Positions 60,607 to 64,000 of a stretch of 64,000 nucleotides of DNA are shown here, piece after piece; positions within the stretch are counted from its first letter, which is position 1, and the number at the start of each line of letters is the position of its first letter. Where the stretch lies: assembly GCA_044225795.1 (NCBI GenBank), contig JBGAIF010000001.1, forward strand, positions 434,001-498,000, written 5' to 3'. The notes beneath the pieces are model-generated. The model did no database searches, was not told the origin of the DNA, and saw only the letters and a program-made list of their open reading frames with translations. Origin of the DNA: Nemorincola sp044225795. Lineage in GTDB: Bacteria > Bacteroidota > Bacteroidia > Chitinophagales > Chitinophagaceae. A program made the position numbers and the translations under genes.

Positions 60607-62095
60607 ACATGCCTATTACGGGCAATCTACTGAGCTCGGCCTTTTCGTAACTATAGATGAATGTGACGTAAACCAGCATCAACACGCTTCCTATGCCAAA
60701 ATGAAGCAACCTCCCGGAAACTTTTGAGATGATGGCGCTGTCTATTAAGTATAGCACCAGCATCACTCCGAAATAGATCAGTAGTTTTTTCGTTTGGTAC
60801 GGTACAGGATACACACGCTGGCCCCAGAAGTAAGATATTGCCATCATACTTACATAACAGATCATTGTAGCCCAGGCGCATGCCATGTAGCTATAATGCG
60901 GTATGAATACATAATTGATGATGAGTGTTATGGCTGCACCAACAACAGTAATCGTAGCGCCGGCCCTTGTATTGTGTGACAGCTTGTACCAGATAGAGAG
61001 GTTGTAATACACGCCCAGCGCCATGTTGGCAACAAGCAGTATGGGTACCACACCCAGGCCAACCCACATATGCCTGTTGCGGATAAACTCCTTCCAGATG
61101 TCTATGTACAACATCACGAATAGGAACATGGCGCAAATGGTGATGACAAAGAACTTCATAACCCTGGCATAGGTCTTTTGCGCATCTTCTCCTTTTGCCT
61201 GCTGAAAGAAGAATGGTTCAGCACCCATGCGGAATGCCTGAACGAACATAGTGATGAGCATAGACAATTTGTAGCACGCCGAATAGATACCCACCTCCGC
61301 GTGCCTTGCCTGCTCAGTAGCCTGTGGTGCCCACCATGCCAGCATAATACGGTCGAACGTTTCATTGATCATACCCGCAAAACCCGCTACCATCAAGGGC
61401 AAGGAGTAGATCATCATCTCCGTCCACATAGCCTTGTTCCATTGCAATTTCAGTGAGAAAAACTCCGGCAGCAGTGAAAGAAATGCGACAGCGGAAGATA
61501 TAATGCCCGCAATGATGTAGTACCCTGCACCAATTGACGGGTCGTACCACTTCGCAAATACAGAGCCGGGATCGTTCTCCGCCAACCGGGGCAGCATACT
61601 GTAGAAGAAATAGACACAGAGCACATTGACGAGGATGCTCACCACCCGGATGAACGCGTATTTACGCGGACGGCCATCATAGCGAAGTTTGGCAAATGGC
61701 AAGGCACTCAATGCATCAAGCGCGATGACAAATGTGGACCATGTAATAAATTCAGGATGCCCGCTCAGATTGAGCAGGGACGCAATTGGTTGCCTGAGCA
61801 ACAACAGCAAGCCTGACAAAAATATAGTAGAGGTAATGATGGAAATACTGGCAGTATTGAATACATCGCGTTCGTCATTGCCTTTGTGGCTGAACCGGAA
61901 GTAGGCAGTTTCCAACCCGTATGTGAATATGACATTGAGAAACGGAATGGCGGAATAGAGCATATTCTGCTCGCCATATACCGACTCGGAAAGCTTGTAG
62001 GTAAGATATGGCGTCAGCAGGTAGTTAATGAACTTAGCTGCTATGGAACTGATACCATACCATGCTGTCTGACCTGCTAGTTTTTTTATGGACAC
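60596..62095 (-). CDS. Polysaccharide flippase-like membrane protein (Wzx/MATE family)
   Basis: This 499-residue protein has about 12-14 membrane helices and a Wzx-like N-terminus (LAGQTAWYGISSIAAKFINYLLTPYLT), then YGEQNMLYSAIPFLNVIFTYGLETAYFRFS and MINETFDRIMLAWW. Wzx flippases move lipid-linked O-antigen or capsule units across the inner membrane. No glycan cluster is adjacent. It starts with GTG at 62095. Convergent overlap of 11 nt with ctaA leaves no room for a terminator. Confidence 0.87.
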   Translation of the reverse strand: MSIKKLAGQTAWYGISSIAAKFINYLLTPYLTYKLSESVYGEQNMLYSAIPFLNVIFTYGLETAYFRFSHKGNDERDVFNTASISIITSTIFLSGLLLLLRQPIASLLNLSGHPEFITWSTFVIALDALSALPFAKLRYDGRPRKYAFIRVVSILVNVLCVYFFYSMLPRLAENDPGSVFAKWYDPSIGAGYYIIAGIISSAVAFLSLLPEFFSLKLQWNKAMWTEMMIYSLPLMVAGFAGMINETFDRIMLAWWAPQATEQARHAEVGIYSACYKLSMLITMFVQAFRMGAEPFFFQQAKGEDAQKTYARVMKFFVITICAMFLFVMLYIDIWKEFIRNRHMWVGLGVVPILLVANMALGVYYNLSIWYKLSHNTRAGATITVVGAAITLIINYVFIPHYSYMACAWATMICYVSMMAISYFWGQRVYPVPYQTKKLLIYFGVMLVLYLIDSAIISKVSGRLLHFGIGSVLMLVYVTFIYSYEKAELSRLPVIGMFIR

Positions 62096-62179
62096 TTTGA
62101 GAAATAAATAGTAAAAACGAAAAGTAAAAAAGCGTCTTTGTATTTTCTACACTTTATTCAAAGGGACCGCAGCCTGCAC

Positions 62180-63229
62180 CTACTCTATTGTCCAGGTCTC
62201 CTTGCCGGACAACAGCTTATCCAGGTTTCCCTTGCCTTTGGTAGCTATCATCTCCTCTATCTGTAGTTGCAGCTCATCTTCATAAGTTGGCCTTTCCTTG
62301 GCAAAGAAAACTCCGAACGGACGCGGAAGACGGTCGGCGTAGGATGGCTCATCGAAGAAACGCGTGAGCATCTGGGCCTTGTAGAAGTCGTGTTCGTCAT
62401 GAATCCAGAGGTCATCTGCGCTGTAGCCCGCACCAAGGTCCACCACTTGTGGCTTGTAGCCATCCAACCTGATCCCTTTTTCCTTATTCGCCCCGTATAT
62501 CATTGGCTGACCTTGCTCCAGGGTAAGTGTTTCGATAGGTTTTGTTCCTTTTTCCGTGAATATTTCGAATGCGCCATCATTGAAGATGTTGCAGTTCTGG
62601 TATATCTCGAGGAACGAGGCGCCGTGATGCCCGTTGGCACGAAGCAGCATTTGCTGCAAGTGCTTGGGATCCCTGTCCATACTACGGGCGATAAAAGTAG
62701 CATCAGCACCCATGGCCAGCGCCATTGGATTGAACGGATGGTCTATACTTCCGGCCGGTGTGGATTTGGTCACTTTATTTATTTCGGAAGTAGGTGAATA
62801 CTGTCCCTTTGTGAGCCCGTATATCTGGTTGTTGAAGAGCAGGATGTTTACGTCAAAGTTCCTCCGCAGCAGGTGAATAGTATGGTTACCTCCTATACTC
62901 AATCCGTCACCATCACCTGTCACTATCCATACGCTCAGCTCGGGGCGGGATGCCTTCAGGCCGGAAGCTATGGCTGTAGCCCTGCCATGTATGGAGTGCA
63001 TACCATATGTATTCATATAATACGGGAACCTGGAGCTACATCCGATACCCGAAATAATAACAATCTGCTCGCGCGGGATACCCGTTTGCGGCAATATGGT
63101 CTGAACCTGTTTCAATATAGAATAATCTCCGCATCCGGGGCACCACCTTACTTCCTGGTCGGTAGCAAAATCTTTTGCCGTTAGCGCAGGGCGCACCTGT
63201 CCTTCCGCGGGCATGACAACATAACTCAT
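62180..63229 (-). CDS. 2-oxoacid:ferredoxin oxidoreductase beta subunit (KorB-like)
   Basis: The beta subunit of a TPP-dependent, Fe-S 2-oxoacid:ferredoxin oxidoreductase (2-oxoglutarate or branched-chain acids). The 349-residue protein has four cysteines for a [4Fe-4S] cluster, Cys30 and Cys33 in WCPGCGDY, Cys64 in GIGCSSR and Cys213, and the TPP motif GDGDGLSIGGNH (105-116) followed by NNQIYG and TKGQYSPTSE. The alpha subunit, usually adjacent, is not here. The start at 63229 is backed by a TAATTTTG box that overlaps the alternative GTG at 63238. Confidence 0.92.
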   Translation of the reverse strand: MSYVVMPAEGQVRPALTAKDFATDQEVRWCPGCGDYSILKQVQTILPQTGIPREQIVIISGIGCSSRFPYYMNTYGMHSIHGRATAIASGLKASRPELSVWIVTGDGDGLSIGGNHTIHLLRRNFDVNILLFNNQIYGLTKGQYSPTSEINKVTKSTPAGSIDHPFNPMALAMGADATFIARSMDRDPKHLQQMLLRANGHHGASFLEIYQNCNIFNDGAFEIFTEKGTKPIETLTLEQGQPMIYGANKEKGIRLDGYKPQVVDLGAGYSADDLWIHDEHDFYKAQMLTRFFDEPSYADRLPRPFGVFFAKERPTYEDELQLQIEEMIATKGKGNLDKLLSGKETWTIE

Positions 63230-63237
63230 AGAAGGCA

Positions 63238-63245
63238 CAAAATTA
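63238..63245 (-). promoter_or_regulatory. -7 box (TAATTTTG) for the KorB-like gene, nearly leaderless
   Basis: Fits TAnnTTTG on the minus strand; ends 8 nt before the ATG at 63229. Confidence 0.45.
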
Positions 63246-63353
63246 CACCATTACGGGCAGGGTATAAAACATAAAATCTGTATTTTATTAAAATTTTAGA
63301 ATATTGCTTACATTTAAAGCCCATAATTCTTAAAAGAAACTGCTCAATAGTTT

Positions 63354-63806
63354 ATGAAACAAATAATAACGTTAGCTGCTTCCCTGCTCGTTTGCGGCAC
63401 GTCGTTCGCACAAAAAGGCGGTAAAAATGATAATGACCCCGCAAAGGTTCAACGCCAGCTTATAGCCAGTGGCCGATGCGCTCTTACGGGTGTGTTTACC
63501 GATGCTCATAACAGGCCGATAGAAGGCGTTAAGGCGTTCATCTATCAGAAGGACTCATCGATCATTGCTTCGGGCTTTTCTGATGCCAGCGGGCATTATG
63601 AGACCAACTCTGTGCTCAAGGGCGATTATACCATCAAGCTGGTATACCCTTCTGCAAAGGCAATGGTGGTTTCGGGAATGCCACTGAAGCCCGGCTTTAA
63701 CCAACTTAATATCAAGTCTGACGCGCCTGCTACAGACACGACCATGCAGGCCTCCAGCTTTATGCCTAAACCGGCAGAAAAGAAGAAAGCTGCTCCGAAA
63801 CACTAA
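63354..63806 (+). CDS. Secreted protein with carboxypeptidase-like regulatory domain (150 aa)
   Basis: A signal peptide (ends SFAQ, about residue 20) precedes a beta-sandwich like the CarboxypepD regulatory/CNA-B domains: GVFTDAHNRPIEGVKAFIYQKDSSIIASGFSDASGHYET and LKGDYTIKLVYPSAKAMVVSGMPL. A Lys/Pro/Ala-rich tail ends the protein. Such single domains occur in cell-surface proteins of Bacteroidota. Function unknown. Confidence 0.82.
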   Translation: MKQIITLAASLLVCGTSFAQKGGKNDNDPAKVQRQLIASGRCALTGVFTDAHNRPIEGVKAFIYQKDSSIIASGFSDASGHYETNSVLKGDYTIKLVYPSAKAMVVSGMPLKPGFNQLNIKSDAPATDTTMQASSFMPKPAEKKKAAPKH

Positions 63807-63821
63807 CAATAAGGAACATAA

Positions 63822-63860
63822 AATAAGGAAGCCTTGCTTATAGCAAGGCTTCCTTATTTA
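63822..63860. terminator. Bidirectional intrinsic terminator
   Basis: 18-bp perfect stem (63822-63839, 63843-63860, core AAGGAAGCCTTGCT) with TAT loop, A-rich on the left and T-rich on the right; between convergent genes. Confidence 0.9.
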
Positions 63861-63880
63861 TATCTTGTCTGTACGGTTGT

Positions 63881-64000
63881 TATCTGAATGTACCACCAAC
63901 AGGGTCTGCGAAACGTGGACACATTATCGGGTCGCGCGCGTCTTTCCTGTGATTGTAGCTACCTCTTACATACAGCGTGATCTCAGTAGCTGAAGCGCTG
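63881..64000 (-). CDS. C-terminal end of an unrecognised protein (window edge)
   Basis: The minus strand is open to the window edge and ends with TAA at 63881-63883. The last 39 residues include EITLYVRGSYNHRKDARDP and end GGTFR. The codon pattern looks coding, and it uses the same shared terminator as the gene at 63354. The family cannot be identified from this fragment. Confidence 0.55.

Noticed and set aside
1..64000. tRNA, rRNA, tmRNA or CRISPR elements
   Set aside because: I looked for T-arm motifs and regular direct repeats in the larger intergenic regions and saw none. The tandem copies at 54146-54597 are too diverged and too large to be a CRISPR array.

Overview
The window comes from the chromosome of a Bacteroidota bacterium, most probably order Chitinophagales (Chitinophagaceae-like). 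The indications are a SusC/SusD outer-membrane pair, two cargo proteins with type IX secretion (T9SS) C-terminal sorting domains, many small outer-membrane barrels and lipoproteins, lineage-typical families (DUF3078, DUF4783, DUF5606, DUF3857, LtrA, TIGR00266), almost no Shine-Dalgarno sequences, and repeated TAnnTTTG (-7) promoter boxes upstream of genes. There are no rRNA or tRNA genes, no CRISPR array and no insertion sequence with a transposase. Most of the window is ordinary core genome.

Layout. 1-9.9 kb: 3' end of a secreted S8 protease, mscL, an outer-membrane DUF3078 protein, LtrA, two haem-binding lipoproteins, a GNAT and a YdeI-like protein, DUF1003, the pseudouridine synthase RluE, a DbpA-like helicase and an FkbM methyltransferase. 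9.9-17.5 kb: gyrB, a PagL-type lipid A deacylase overlapping a mini-LETM1 protein, then DUF502-serC-DUF1015 and an AraC-type regulator. 17.7-28.2 kb: DUF4783, MuiA-like, TMEM175-like, PstS-like and TPR proteins, ruvB, DUF5606, dcd, an LEA-like lipoprotein, a C-terminal transketolase half and a SUI1 factor. 28.3-35.4 kb: the CoA-transferase genes scoA and scoB separated by a four-helix-bundle (S23/IVS-type) cassette, an ArsC-like protein, a secreted protein of unknown function, a ChlI-like AAA+ ATPase and two barrels. 35.5-41 kb: a susC-susD-lipoprotein operon. 41.5-44.3 kb: rplM-rpsI-rpsB-tsf. 44.5-52.4 kb: a newly noticed 42-aa membrane ORF, a DUF3857/transglutaminase pair (one intact, one lacking the catalytic residues), a TIGR00266 protein and an ECF sigma/anti-sigma/outer-membrane operon. 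52.5-64 kb: gpmI, an NHL-repeat T9SS cargo protein, RNase E/G, a 30-aa basic (ribosomal-type) protein, a TPR protein, HU, ctaA, a flippase, a 2-oxoacid:ferredoxin oxidoreductase beta subunit and two ends of further genes.

The most unusual element is the four-helix-bundle gene at 29083-29448. It splits scoA from scoB, is more A+T-rich than its neighbours, and is bracketed by inversely oriented arrays of AATGTG units that touch the scoA stop on one side and the scoB start on the other. This is the architecture expected of a mobile or domesticated cassette without a transposase. Other points worth a second look are a set of probable leaderless promoters in which TAnnTTTG ends 4-8 nt before the start codon, an RGG-like tail on ribosomal protein S2, a dead transglutaminase paralogue beside a live one, two tandem degenerate copies of an intergenic repeat downstream of gpmI, and two short genes (42 and 30 aa).

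Functions are assigned by recognising protein families by eye. No database search was run, and starts were chosen from signal peptides, overlaps and promoter positions because ribosome-binding sites are uninformative here.
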